From NCBI RefSeq assembly GCF_023065955.2, contig NW_026622952.1, forward strand, positions 31,978,313-32,042,312: a stretch of 64,000 nt of DNA, written 5' to 3'. Numbering within the stretch: position 1 is the stretch's first letter; each line of letters opens with the position of its first letter. Both the position numbers and the translations under genes were made by a program. This DNA comes from Ursus arctos. Taxonomy: Eukaryota; Chordata; Mammalia; Carnivora; Ursidae. The notes below the pieces were generated by a model. It worked only from the letters and a program-made list of their open reading frames with translations, did no database searches and was not told the DNA's origin. Of the stretch, positions 23,441-35,080 are shown piece after piece.

Positions 23441-26272
23441 AATATTTTCATTCCCCGTTTAGACACTTCACACTGTGTAACCATCTCTTTTAATGAGTTA
23501 ATCTGAAGATATTTATTGGCAAAAGTACTCTCTATTTCAATCTGGGTGGTTATTTTTGTATAGTCAGTTACATATGATTGTCATACTGTCATTACAGTCA
23601 ACTTGAATTTCAGGTAAATGAAATTAAATGGCATCATATCACAATTTTAGTTAATCAAAATGATGTAATAGAGCATATGATAAAGGTTGCAATAATTGTT
23701 ACTTAACAGGCTTGCAAGCCTCATCTGTTGCTTTGTATGAATCATATTAACAGAATGACACAATCCATAGTAACAGAATGGCAATAAGGTTAAAAGAACT
23801 TAAGATGAACATCAGAAGGTAATAGTCACACCTCATCTCTGTGGTGGTACTGAGAAAGGAATGTGAGTTGTCAAGATCTCGGAGGCATAGTGAGATGCCA
23901 TAATTCAGAGAGAAGGGAAGAACGGACTCAGTAGGCAGCCTGTAGTAGCACCAAAGAAAAACTGAGGAAATCTCCATTGTTGCAGGTAGTGCCCAGGGAC
24001 AAAACAAGAAATACCAGCTAATTCACCCTTTTCTAGATACAGTGCCAAACTGGGAAAGGGAGGCACCACTGGCTACATGCGTGGTCCTTGATCAGACAGA
24101 GCCAGGTATCCTAGCCAGAACTGCATCCTGCAGGAAACCTCATTCCCACTCCCTCACTGGCATGCTTTCTGGCTACAGAAAATACCAAGTCCAGTTGGCT
24201 CTTTAATGGAAGCTATGGTGAAGGCAAACAGAAAAAGGTGACGGCAGCCAAGGTACACTCTACCAGAGCAAATAGAATGTCTGAGAGAAGCTTCCCAAGT
24301 TAGCCGGAAGTCTATCCAGAGCCAAAACCAAGTTAATAACATAAAGAACATCTTGAGCTAATTACAGAAGTTAAGCAAAGAAATCCTGCAATTCATGCAT
24401 CAGGAGAGAAGGTGATCAATATGGACAAACAATAAAATAAGACTAACAAAAGAGTAAAAGAATTCAGGGATAAAATAGGGGAAAATATTCGTAAAATAAA
24501 TGAAAGTACTGTATTTACACCTCTAATGTGCATATGGACTGCTACACACAGAATGAAGCATATAGATGAGAACAAAGTTTGAAAGAGAGACCCAAAAAAA
24601 TCCCTCCAAACAGTATGGGCTGACATTTGCAGGAAAGGAGAATGGGCAAGGAGGAACAAGGTTTCTGACCAGTTGCTTTGAGGAGTTTTAGAATATTTTA
24701 CTGTGTGTCATGAAATAGAATCGTTCTTTGGCAAATCTTTGAAAAATACTGAAAAAATTTAATTGTATTTTTGATGTTTTATTTGGGTGGAGAAGAGCCA
24801 TATCTTTTGATTGGATAAGCTGGGTGAGGCCAAAAACTGTTTTAGGTGTACTTTCAGAGCACATTGGGGTTTTTACTTGGATTTGGGATTTGTAATACAA
24901 TTTAGATTTCATTGTTCTGTAGAAATGATCCTAGAGTACACTTGAACAGTGACCCCCTTTGATTTATTGTCATGAAAGGGAGTACAGAGCTACCCAGAAA
25001 AAGCCAGGATGAGTCTTAGGAAAGCCACTCTAATTAAGAGGAAAATTGTAGAAACTGCAGTGATATTAAAATCATAATCTTTGTGTTAATGCATAGAGCA
25101 AGGTTGTGTTTCAAATGGAGAATACGTATAGGAAATACTTCATTACTTAAAAAAATTGAAAAAAGTCTAAGAAACTCCCTGGTGACAGTACAGGCTATAA
25201 AGTATTAAATTTTTTTAATTCAACCTTCACAAACACTTAGTGTTTAATAAGTTGGACCAGTTCAAAGCATTTACTCTTCTCGAGCTGGTATCAGAACCCC
25301 TGAGAACTGAGTTACCATTAAGGCACAGGAGATGAGATGGAAAAACAGAGATCAAATAAAGATTAACTGCTAGGGAAAAAATATGTAATGAACATTTTTC
25401 CAGGGACAGAAGACTGAGTTATAATTTACATAGGCCACAGGTACATGGCAAAAGGCTGAAAAATGTTGGAGATTAAGTGAGAGTCTGATGAATCCAGAAT
25501 TACACAATTTTTTATCCAAGCCGTGAAGACTTCTATTTTCCTGGCAGACTGCCTGACTGCCTCAAAGTGCAGAGTTGCTTAGAATTTTCTGCTCAGCTTA
25601 TTCACTTTTTCATCCCTAATCAAATTAATTATGGCAACAGGATATAAGCATGAGGTCACGGGTGGTATGGGCCACCTATGTAGGTGGGAAATGCCTTTTT
25701 CATAGAATGGGAGGTCACTGAGTGAGGCAGATTGAACAAAAATGTACTATATCCTCATTTTCATTAGAATGTCAAAAGTTATTTTTCAACTGTGGTATTA
25801 ACTTTGAAGGAGCTAGACTCTATGGAACTATGAAAGTCTCAATTCCCATAACCCAGCTGTGTTGTAATTATCACCCAGGCATCCAAATGTTGGCCAGATT
25901 TTGCAAACGTGGGTAATGTCTTCATGGCATTACAAAATGTAGCTCGGAGCATATTTTATTATGGAGGCATTTTAATCTATGATTATATACTAAAAATAAT
26001 TGCGTAGTATTTTATTAATATGTCAATAATATCTTAACAAATTGTACGCAGGAGACCATGTCAACCTTCCGTGTAGTTGTACCCTCAGCACTAACGTATC
26101 ACGTAATCTAGGTAGTGAGTATGTTGGACACGTTTGTTGACTAAATGAATCGATTGAGTAACATTTATTACATGGCTGCAACAGAAAAAAAAATAGAAAA
26201 TGGACAAACAATCCCATTTAACTTTTTAAATCAAGTTTTAGAAGTCAACATACTAAATTAGTTCTAAACCAA
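23441..26272. other. Unassigned DNA, part possibly old retroelement
   Basis: 23760-24660 is less AT-rich and purine-rich, with minus-strand frames of 65-88 codons. Its texture recalls the 5' region of an old L1-like element, but no diagnostic motif is visible. The rest is AT-rich and unassigned. The 64-codon frame 25722-25916 has no exon evidence. Confidence 0.3.
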
Positions 26273-26386
26273 AGGCTCCTCCACTAGGAGCCTGCTTCTT
26301 CCTCTCCCACTCCCCCTGCTTGTGTTCCATCTCTCACTGCCTGTCTCTCTCTGTCAAATAAATAAATAAAATCTTAAAAAAAAAAT
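26273..26386 (+). mobile_element. 5'-truncated arctoid-type Can-SINE
   Basis: Only the 3' half is present: AGGCTCCTCCACTAGGAGCC, the CTCCCACTCCCCCTGCTTGTG body, and CAAATAAATAAATAAAATCTT plus poly(A). The tRNA-derived promoter head is missing, so the copy cannot be transcribed by its own pol III promoter. A partial AAATTAGT repeat on both sides may be the duplication. Confidence 0.92.
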
Positions 26387-27324
26387 TAGTAAATCTATAG
26401 GGTATTTACCACATTCTTGAGAATTTTTATATAATGTTTTTTATTTATACTCAGAGCCACGTGTGATATTTTGATTAGTTCTAGTAGATTGTTTGACTAA
26501 GTCTAGTTATTTATTTATTTATTTTTTCATTTTTAGTAAGTATAATTGTTAAGTGTACATGACTTGCTTGCTTTTCTCCCAAAGGATCTGGGAACAGACA
26601 GATCTTTCACATGCGTGGAAAGAGTTTAATGTCAACTTTTGTGTCTGTAGGCTACACAAAAATCATCACACCTTTACGTTTCTTAAACTCAAATTATTCG
26701 TTGCTGTATGTTCTTACGCGTAAAACTGGATCCTCCTGTTTTATTATAGAAATTTTGTCTCTTGAGTGACAATCAACGATCTTATGCAATGTGCCTTTAC
26801 TCCAAGTTCCCACTCTGGAATCTCTCTTACTACTAGTAATGATCCTTAATTTTACTTCTGATCAGTGAGTAACATACTCTTCATATATCAGAGATTGCAA
26901 GGTCAAGATGTCCAAAATCCAAAGTCTCTTCTCTAAGTATTTTTGCTCCCCTTTTCCTCATTGTACTGATGAGTAACAGTATCTTCTACACTACGTTCTA
27001 CTTTGCGTTTCACAAAGCACAATGAGGGGAAAGACAAATCCTTTCTGTAAGATCCAGACACTAGAATATAATAGCCCCAAAGAGAAAAGCAAAAAACAAA
27101 ATGCAAAAACAAAATGAGAAAGAAAGAAAGTACTAATTGAAGGATATGGCGGGACCTATACATTTATAAGGAGGAATTTTAAAATTACACAAATGATAAA
27201 AATTGACATTCTCATAAAACAGTGCTTCTGGAAGCATCCTTGGAAAAGCTGCATTCTATCCTTTTTACAGATACTATTACGGATGAAGGCATTGTTATCT
27301 AAAGAGTTTTGTTTTCCTGCCCAT
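26387..27324. other. Unassigned AT-rich DNA
   Basis: A short (TTTA)n run near 26508-26525 and nothing else recognised. Confidence 0.4.
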
Positions 27325-27336
27325 TATGAGGAGATT

Positions 27337-27521
27337 TTTTTTTTTTTTTATTTGACAGAGATAGAGGCAGCCAGCGAGAGAGGGAACACAAGCAGGGGGA
27401 GTGGGAGAGGAAGAAGCAGGCTCAAAGTGGAGGAGCCTGACGTGGGGCTCGATCCCATAACGCTGGGATCACGCCCTGAGCTGAAGGCAGACGCTTAACG
27501 ACTGCGCCACCCAGGCGCCCC
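27337..27521 (-). mobile_element. Young arctoid-type Can-SINE
   Basis: Reverse copy beginning with a T-run and TTATTTGACAGAGATAGAGG and ending CCCAGGCGCCC. Perfect 12-bp duplications TATGAGGAGATT at 27325-27336 and 27522-27533. The 101-codon plus-strand frame 27193-27498 gets its last ~50 residues from this antisense SINE. The same residue pattern occurs at 57644-57934, which shows it is repeat-derived. Confidence 0.97.
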
Positions 27522-27533
27522 TATGAGGAGATT

Positions 27534-29667
27534 CTTAACTGTATTTCTGAGTTTTATACACTAGGCTGCAGAACATTCCTTTGGAAAGAAATGAGATGAG
27601 GGGAGGGGAGGGAAAGGAAGGAGTAAAAGAACAACATTAAATAAAAATAATATGCAGAGAAAGAGAAAGTTTGGGTTTTATTGAAAATGATAATAAGAAA
27701 TCTCATGAAAGTACATTTACAAATGATGAGATAGCAGGGGGGAGGAAAAGTTAAGGTACTGTTTTTGTCTGTCTTAATTTAAGAGACAGTCTGAACCTGA
27801 GGCAAACATCGCAGTTCTGAAAAGCACAACCAATTATCTTTTTTACAGAAGTGATTTCCACCTGAAAGGGATGGAAATTAGAAAATGAAAAGATGAAAAA
27901 AGAGACTACCTTGGGAATATTATGCCAGAATGCATGTATTTAACTCTCTAGTTTAGTAAATCTGACAGCGAGCCACCATCTGGTAACTACCGTGATGGAA
28001 AATAGTCCTATTTACTAAGAATAATGTGTGAACTTCGGAAATGAGCATTCATACTTTATAAAGATCCCTGTGTTTCAGTTACATAATCATTGTCTTGTTA
28101 AGAGGCAAATGGTCTTGATTTAAGGCGACCCAGCAAGTATCTCATTTATGTGATATTTTGTGATAATATGCAAGAGCATTCATGATAAAACGTGCTAATA
28201 ACTTAAAGGTGTAGTCCTAAAGACCGTAATGTTATTATGTGGCTAAGAATATGCATTTGTAATAAAAAAACAAATACTGCTCAAAACTGTAAGTAGACAC
28301 AGACACATTGTTTTTGTGATATGTGTATACATATTTAGATTCCTGAATTTCCTATCCTATTTGAAGAGTATCTAGATAAAAAAAAAAATAAATGGAAAAA
28401 AATTATGCCCATAAATTCTCCAAACCAGACTCTGAACACACCAGGGCACTCAAGCTTTGAAATTTTGATAGAGCCATTGAAGAGGTGTAAATTGTAATTG
28501 AGTATAAGTCCTTATTCTTTCAGCAGAAAGCATTTTATACCATTTAAACTACTCTTACCCAGCTTAAAGCATCTTATAAATAAGAAATTATACAGAGGAA
28601 AAATGTATATCTACCCTTACAATGTACAAGAACCTTGGAACATTAATGTAAAATTAATGAGAAGTTGACAAAGTATCACAGACATAGTTGTATCCGTAGT
28701 CCCTCTATGATAATAATTACCAATCCTGGCTGCGTTTTATAAAAGAATTTTGAAGTTCCGAAATCTGAAAGCCTGAGAAATATCTATTCTAGACTTACTA
28801 CCTCAGCATCTCCAGAAAAGAGACCTGAAAATGTTTATTTTGAAAGCATCTTATTAACGATTGTAATGTTCAGTCAGTGTTGAAAACCATCGATAAATGT
28901 AGTTGTTCTTCATAACCATAAAACTTCATAGCTGGAAGGGAACTACGAGTCATTCATTCCAATCTATACATCAGTATTTAACTCAAATACATTTTACTTT
29001 GGTTTTTATTAGTGTATATTATAAAATGAATATATATATGAATATATAGGCATATATATGAACATGATTTAAACTAGTATAGACGTGTATATTCGTGTGT
29101 GTATATATGTACGTATATATACACAGATACACAGACACACATCCTCATTCATTGAAACATTTCGCTATGGTAGATAACAGAAAGCAGATGTGATTATGGT
29201 ATTTTATTGTGCTTAAATAATTTAGTCTAATAAAACATATATACACTTAACCAAAGACAGTATTATTCATAGAGTGCTGGTTAATGCAAAAGATGGGATT
29301 ATCAATTCCTAATAAAACAAATTATCAATTCCTAATATCAGTTCTTCTTTGATCTGGCTTTTAAAGGAGAAAAGTCCTCTTAACCTAGAAGAGGTGAAAC
29401 AGGGGGGGCAATAATGATTGAGGGAACAGGATATGCAAAGTCACAGGAGCAGCAGATAAGTACTTTGTTCAGCGAATATGTGCAATGAAGATCATGCATG
29501 GAAATGGACATTTATCTTGTAATATATTTATATATTTGTTCTTTCCTTCCTTCAACAAATGGTGAATGCTAAGAATATATTAGTCCTTTTCATAAAAGGT
29601 ATCCAGTCACAAAAAAAATGCGAGAAGGAATAGCCAGTACAGATAGAATTTGATACATGGTTAATGA
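27534..29667. other. Unassigned AT-rich DNA
   Basis: About 2.1 kb without recognised transposons. 29020-29140 is a TA/TG-rich simple stretch. A 16-bp sequence is repeated with 23-bp spacing at 29298-29336. Confidence 0.4.
29298..29336. repeat. Short direct repeat, 23-bp period
   Basis: ATTATCAATTCCTAAT occurs at 29298-29313 and again at 29321-29336, separated by AAAACAA. Probably a local slippage duplication. Confidence 0.85.
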
Positions 29668-29685
29668 CTTTGTTACCTATTTTTA

Positions 29686-29900
29686 TTTTTTAAATGTTAT
29701 TTTTTAGATTTGATTTATTTATTTATTTTAGAGAGAGAGAGAACACAAGCAGGGGAAGGGGGAGGAGGAGGGAGAGAATCTCAAACTGACACCACACTAA
29801 GCCTGGAGCCCAACATGGGGCTCCATCTCACAAACCTGAGATCATGACCCGAGCCAAAATCAGGAGTCGATGCTTAATCGAGTGAGCCACCCAGGTGCCC
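29686..29900 (-). mobile_element. Can-SINE with 18-bp duplications
   Basis: Older-type reverse copy: T-rich tail with TTATTTATTTATTTTAGAGAG, GGGGAGGAGGAGGGAGAG body, head complement ending CCACCCAGGTGCCC. Perfect 18-bp duplications CTTTGTTACCTATTTTTA (29668-29685 and 29901-29918). Confidence 0.97.
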
Positions 29901-29918
29901 CTTTGTTACCTATTTTTA

Positions 29919-31205
29919 GAATCTATATAGTATTCCTAAAATATTTTCCATTTCTTAGGGTAATATATTATGTTCAAAATCATGGGAAGATTACTGAAAA
30001 CAGTGTCTAAAGAATCAATGGTAGTAATATGAATTTGAGTTATAGTTTAATGCACTAATTTTTAAAAGTTTGTAATATCATTTATTTTATCTGTAAAAAA
30101 TTCTAACACTTTTTGAAAGTTTGCTTATGTTTTGATAATTATTTTCTTTAGTCCTAATTTTTATGCTCAGTTAGTTGTTATTGACCCTAAAGGAACGTGT
30201 GATTTGCTAATTACCTTATTTGATATTAAAGTACTCAAACGAATCATAGAGCTGGAGATGCGTCATGAGGTTCTTTCTTCATCTTGGACAGATGAGAATG
30301 TATTCTATCTTGAGATTTTTGTTAGAAATTTTCTGGGTGGTTCATGTTTGTTTTGTTTTTCTTTTATTGGGGAGTGTCTGTCTCTTTTCCGGTCTGTGAT
30401 ACATTAATGTTAAGGTGTAAATCTCGTCTGTGTCACTTGCTTGCTCTAAAACCTCAAATATTCTTAGAGAAAGAGCCCAGAGATTCCAGTCCAAACAGCA
30501 TTCAGGGAATGATTTCGCTACTTGCTGTTGCAGTGAACCACATCCTGCTTGCTCATCTCCGTGAGCCAGTCTCCTGTCTCTGTGCCTCCTGCAGTAATTA
30601 CCCCTTTCTCTTCCTCAGCACTCTGTCATTGACAGATATTCCACCTCTGTCTCTTCCAAGACTGAGTGTACATGCTTCTTGCAAAAATTTGCATATTTAA
30701 ACTCACCAGAAGCTGTCCCTGTTCTCAAAACCAATGGCACTTTTTCTGTGCTTTTCCTGTGGACCTTTTCTCTATAAATACTTGCATACACAGCACATAA
30801 ATGCACATACACTTGTATATTTTCCCTGTTGGAGTGGATGTGTATGCTACTGGCAGAGGTAGGATTCACATTTTAGTCATTATTCTAAAACAGGACCTTG
30901 CGGACATAATTGTACCTTGGTGTGTGTTTAGCAAAGTATGCACTTAAGTTTTCCCCCAAATTAGGAGTTTTCAAAGCGTGTCTTGATTTGTCTTTGCTGA
31001 GAAAGGTAGGAACAAGGGATAGAGTTCTAGGCACTTCAGTCTCTCTCCTCCATTAACGGTTTCAAGCTGTGAACAGCACAGTTGTAAAATACATAGTGTA
31101 TATTACATTCTAGGACATCTTTAGTTACTCATTTTGATGGCTACTAATCTTCAACACAGTGTTTCATTAATTACATGTTACCCAAATTCCTTGAGCTACA
31201 ATTTC
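29919..31205. other. Unassigned DNA
   Basis: Includes a 118-codon frame (30344-30700), rich in Leu, Ser and Cys, with no family resemblance. An opposite-strand frame (30615-30869) overlaps it. I treat both as chance. No repeat family assigned. Confidence 0.35.
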
Positions 31206-31221
31206 ATTTTTTTCATCTTTT

Positions 31222-31328
31222 TTTAAAAGATTTTATTTCTAAGTAATTCCTACAGCCAACGTGGGGCTCATACTCACAACCCCAAGATCAAGTCACGTGC
31301 TCTACCAACTGAGTCAGCTAACTCCCTT
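31222..31328 (-). mobile_element. Short tRNA-type Can-SINE
   Basis: About 107-bp reverse copy, essentially the tRNA-like head plus a short tail. It has AAGTAATTCCTACAGCC, GTGGGGCTCATACTCACAACC, and a CTCTACCAACTGAGTCAGC head complement. Perfect 16-bp duplications ATTTTTTTCATCTTTT at 31206-31221 and 31329-31344. The same short subtype occurs at 51518 and 54504. Confidence 0.9.
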
Positions 31329-31355
31329 ATTTTTTTCATCTTTTATCCTATTTTT

Positions 31356-31494
31356 TTAAAGTTCTTTTTTAAGTAGGCTCTACGTCCAGTGTGGAGCCCA
31401 ACGTGGGGCTTGAACTCAGGACCCTGACTGATATCAAGACCTGAGCTGAGATCAAGAGTCAGATGCGTAACTGACTGAGACACCCAGATGCTCC
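31356..31494 (-). mobile_element. Second Can-SINE, adjacent
   Basis: Reverse copy with AAGTAGGCTCTACGTCCAGTG, GAACTCAGGACCCTGAC and CTGACTGAGACACCCAG. Perfect 12-bp duplications TATCCTATTTTT at 31344-31355 and 31495-31506. Its left duplication begins on the last base of the neighbouring SINE's right duplication. Confidence 0.9.
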
Positions 31495-31506
31495 TATCCT
31501 ATTTTT

Positions 31507-32079
31507 GTTTTAAAGAGAAAAGTAAACCCATCTTCTGTCCATGTAGCAAGAACTTTGAGGCTTATAACAAGGTAAACCCAAACTTCTAGAAAGTATTCTT
31601 TAAAAAAATTAGCTAATGATTCATGGAGTTATAATATTTCAACATAAACCCCAGACGTTCTCCTCTGCTGTTAAATTATCTTATTTTAACTTGAGAAGTA
31701 TGGCATATTTTAAGTTACCACCCAAATCTCCAATGCCATTTCCCTATCCTGAAAATGATGAGATTGGAAAGGTGATTTCTTAGGCCTCTTTCATCTCTTA
31801 AATTTTAAGAGTCTGATTTTGTTTTTAACTAACTAGATTTTAGATTCATTTTCAGATTATCATCTATAGAAACTCAATATTTTGTTTTCTTTTTGGTTGC
31901 ATTTAACTTCTATTTCAAACAGAGTGTGATTTGTAAGTTTTCTCTTCAAATTTCTCAACATTTTCTCTTTTTAAATTTTAGGTGCATTAATTTGATTTCA
32001 TTCAAATCCTTGTTTATTAATTTGTTGTCAATATTGGATAACAGTTGGTTCTTTTTAATTTAATTCAATTAGAACCTAA
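31507..32079. other. Unassigned AT-rich DNA
   Basis: Nothing recognised in about 570 bp. Confidence 0.4.
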
Positions 32080-32520
32080 CCACTAACTTAACACCTACCT
32101 GCATGCCCATCCCTAGTCTCTCCTTCTCTTTCCCACACCCCAGTGGCCACCATCATGAATTTTATGCTTATCAGTACATTTTTTTTGTAATTTTCTTGAA
32201 TATATGTTTACCTAAAAATACGTTGTTTATTTTCTTGTTTTTTAAAATTTATTACAAATACTACTCCACATGTAATCTTCAGAGACTTTTTTCAGTCAGT
32301 ATTTTGTTACATTTATTCATGCTTTGTATATAGTGAAAATTCCTTTCTTCATTGTTGTTTAATACTTTACTGTGGGAATATGAAACAATCTATTTATCTG
32401 TTCTTCTGTTCATGGTGTCTGATTTGTTTTTGACATCATGAACAGTGCTGGTTTGAACAGTTTTGTGTATTTTCTAGCATATATGTGTAATGAACTGTAT
32501 TGTCTTTTAAAATATTAAAC
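32080..32520 (-). mobile_element. Old L1M 3' region, probable
   Basis: Complement-strand order fits an old L1 3' UTR. 'ccagtggccaccatcatgaa' is in the position of the usual 'ctggcaaccaccagtctgtt'. 'tgttgtttaatactttactg' stands for 'atggctgaataatattccat'. 'acatcatgaacagtgctggt' stands for 'attgtaaataatgctgcaat'. Strongly diverged. Confidence 0.55.
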
Positions 32521-33724
32521 TTTTCCTTTTATCTGACCATTTTTGCCTCATACATCAACTTTATTTTAGCTTTGCTCAGAATGAATTTCTTAGAAAAAAA
32601 TAGTTATAATTAAAAGAATATAGTCAACTATGCAATTTTTCTAAATTAGTTTTATCTGGTTTTTATATTATTGTTTTGGCATTATGCTGTCTTTCTTTGA
32701 GTTTTTGTCACTTCTGTTTTCATCTTTTGCTTTATGAATGTTTAAACAAGACTTTTGTATTAGGAAATCCAAGCGAGTTCAATATAATGTAATGACATTT
32801 AAGAAATTTTCAGAATCTTTGCAGAGTTATCATTGTTCTCTTATGACTCATTTGACAATGCAGATATCATCTAATTTTTTTAACAACATACCACTTAACT
32901 AAAGTTAAATAACATAATGCCTCGAATCTAATAATATGATACCAACTACCTAATGGAATGATGCGGGAAATAATTTTGAAAATGAAGAGCAAAAGAGAAA
33001 AGGACCATTTAAAATAAAGAATTAAGACAAGCGTATTCATCAATTATCTTTTGGGCACAGTGGAGAAACTGGCCTGAGGGTATTCGGTTTAAAATCTTCC
33101 AGAGGTGCTATTGGATCTCTGAAGCCAAATATAATAAGGGGTTGGTGTCCCAATTAAAGTACTGGAAATGTCAGCAAGCTGAAGGGGATGGCTTCATAAG
33201 GTTTGAGAGACAAGTGTGCCGGTAATGCAGTTTTAGCATGAATTACTTGGAATATTTCAAGAATAATCAGACTATTTTCTTAATTTCTAACTTTTGCTTT
33301 CTCTTTTTTTCCCTGAAGGGATTTACTTGTCCAGTTCCCCAAATCACTTATTATGAATTGACAGTGGACCAGATCATGGTGAAATTGTACAGAAATTTAA
33401 ATAACTGAAAATACAAAGGTAGATCTGACTAGTGAGCCTGTTAGCAATTTCAACACTGATTTTACGTTAAAGAAAACTGAAGTCAGCATTGCTTCATGTT
33501 TTGAAATTCTTTCTGCTTCCTAAAAGAATGTAACTTGATGAATTTTAACATTTTCACCATTTGGGCTTAACTATAGTACTTCTTTTAATCAAATGAATGA
33601 ATCATCAGTTTCCAAATTATAACTTTATGAAGAAAATAATTACAATTAAAGTAATAACATTGAAAATATGCTATTTAATATATTATAATCACAGAATTTC
33701 ATGTATATATGTGAGTGTTTGGAT
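32521..33724. other. Unassigned AT-rich DNA
   Basis: No gene or named repeat recognised. Confidence 0.4.
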
Positions 33725-33958
33725 GGCAAGGTCTCTCCATTAATCACAAAGACATATCCCAGTCCAGTACTTAGCAGCTCTGTCATCTTAGAAGAGGTAC
33801 TTAACTCTCTGTGCTCAGTCCTTTTATCTTCTACATGACTAATAATTATACCCACTTGTGGAAATTTTATGAGGATTTAATGACTTAATACATTTCAATA
33901 ATTTAGAATACCACCTGGCACATGATAAAAACCCAAGTTACTAGTTATTATTTTCTGT
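33725..33958 (+). mobile_element. MIR SINE, nearly complete
   Basis: Segments in MIR order: 'agctctgtcatcttagaaga', 'ggtacttaactctctgtgct', 'ccttttatcttctacatgac', 'taataattatacccacttgtgg', 'ttttatgaggatttaatgac', 'taccacctggcacatgataa', ending 'ttactagttattatt'. The clearest MIR in the window. Confidence 0.82.
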
Positions 33959-34606
33959 AGCATGGTCAGCATTAATATAATATGAATTTGATAATTAATA
34001 ATTATAAATCCAAGCACTTACTTAAAATATTCATTTTTATCCATTTCTAATTTGAAACTGTAAATATTGAAAAGAAATATAATTAACAAGGGCAAAGAAC
34101 CAACCAACTCAAAAGTTCACTTTGTCATGTTTCATAGAAAATTGAGAGTAAAGATAATCATTTTAAAGCAAGGTAAAGGGGAAGATACCTGCTACCATAA
34201 CTTTATTTCTTCCTAAAAGTCATAGTTGAAATAAGGCAGCAAAACAATATTAAGAAGTAAAACAAATAGAAAGATGATTAAATCATCATTTTGGCAGATA
34301 ATATCATTAGATACTTAAAAACTCAATAAAATAGACATTTATTAAGCAAATTAATAATACATATTAGTGCTAAGAGAAACAAAACATTTATACTTCTCTT
34401 AAATAACAGCAATAAATATTTAGAAAACATAAAGCTAAGTAATTTTCCACAATGAAAAACAAACATATAAAATACTTAGAAATGTGTCTACCTATCTATA
34501 TCTATGTCTGTAATGTTATCTCTATAAAAATTATGAAGATAATTTGAGCAAATTAAAAGCATCTCAAACTTTTGGATAGGAAAATTACATTTTAAAAAAG
34601 GTGTCA

Positions 34607-34799
34607 GAATGCTTGTGTGGCTCAGTTGGTTAAGCATCTGCCTTTGGCTCCGGTCATGATCCCAGGGTCCTGGGATTGACCCCCGCGTCGGGCTCCCCGC
34701 TCAGCAGGGAGAGTGCTTCTCCCTCTACCTGCCACTCCCCTTGATTGTGCTCTCTCTCTCTCTCTGACAAATAAGTAAAATCTTAAAAAAATAAGATTT
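34607..34799 (+). mobile_element. Can-SINE inserted in old L1
   Basis: GAATGCTTGTGTGGCTCAGTTGGTTAAGC head, CT-rich body with (CT)n, AAATAAGTAAAATCTT and an A-rich tail. AAAAAAGGTGTCAG on the left and AAAAAATTGTCAG on the right look like a slightly mutated duplication. Confidence 0.93.
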
Positions 34800-34826
34800 A
34801 AAAAATTGTCAGTTATGAGAGAGAGG

Positions 34827-34867
34827 GAATGAATGAATGAATGAATGAATGAATGAATGAATGAATA
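34827..34867. repeat. (GAAT)n microsatellite
   Basis: Ten tandem GAAT units, just right of the SINE duplication. The complement gives the Ser-Phe-Ile-His run in the minus-strand frame 34813-35040, which is spurious. Confidence 0.95.
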
Positions 34868-35080
34868 ATTTTTGGAACTACAGGAAGCAATTTTGCAACA
34901 AGGAAATACAAGAATAAATATGTGTGACCAGTACTGAAAAGTATGCGTGAAAGTGTAATGAGAGGAGGCTCTCTATAGCATAATAAAGCATGAAAATTTA
35001 ACAATGTAGTTAATATAGACTGGAAAAGTATATGTATCAAGGAATCAACATTTCTTAAATATGAAAAGGACCTAGTTCTG

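Larger units (their letters stand above)
34225..35080 (+). mobile_element. Old L1 ORF2 remnant, split by a SINE
   Basis: 34254-34600 follows the RT region of L1 ORF2: 'agaagtaaaacaaatagaaa', 'tttggcagataatatcatta' (the FADD-region reading), 'atacttagaaatg'. Many indels destroy the frame. It is split by the Can-SINE at 34607-34799. The continuation to about 35080 is weaker. Orientation is plus. Confidence 0.55.

Noticed and set aside
30344..30700. 118-codon plus-strand frame
   Set aside because: Overlapped by an antisense frame, no known motif, and starts in AT-rich DNA. A chance frame is the simpler reading.
34827..34867. Tandem GAAT units considered as a CRISPR-like or satellite array
   Set aside because: 4-bp units with no spacers in mammalian DNA: a plain microsatellite.
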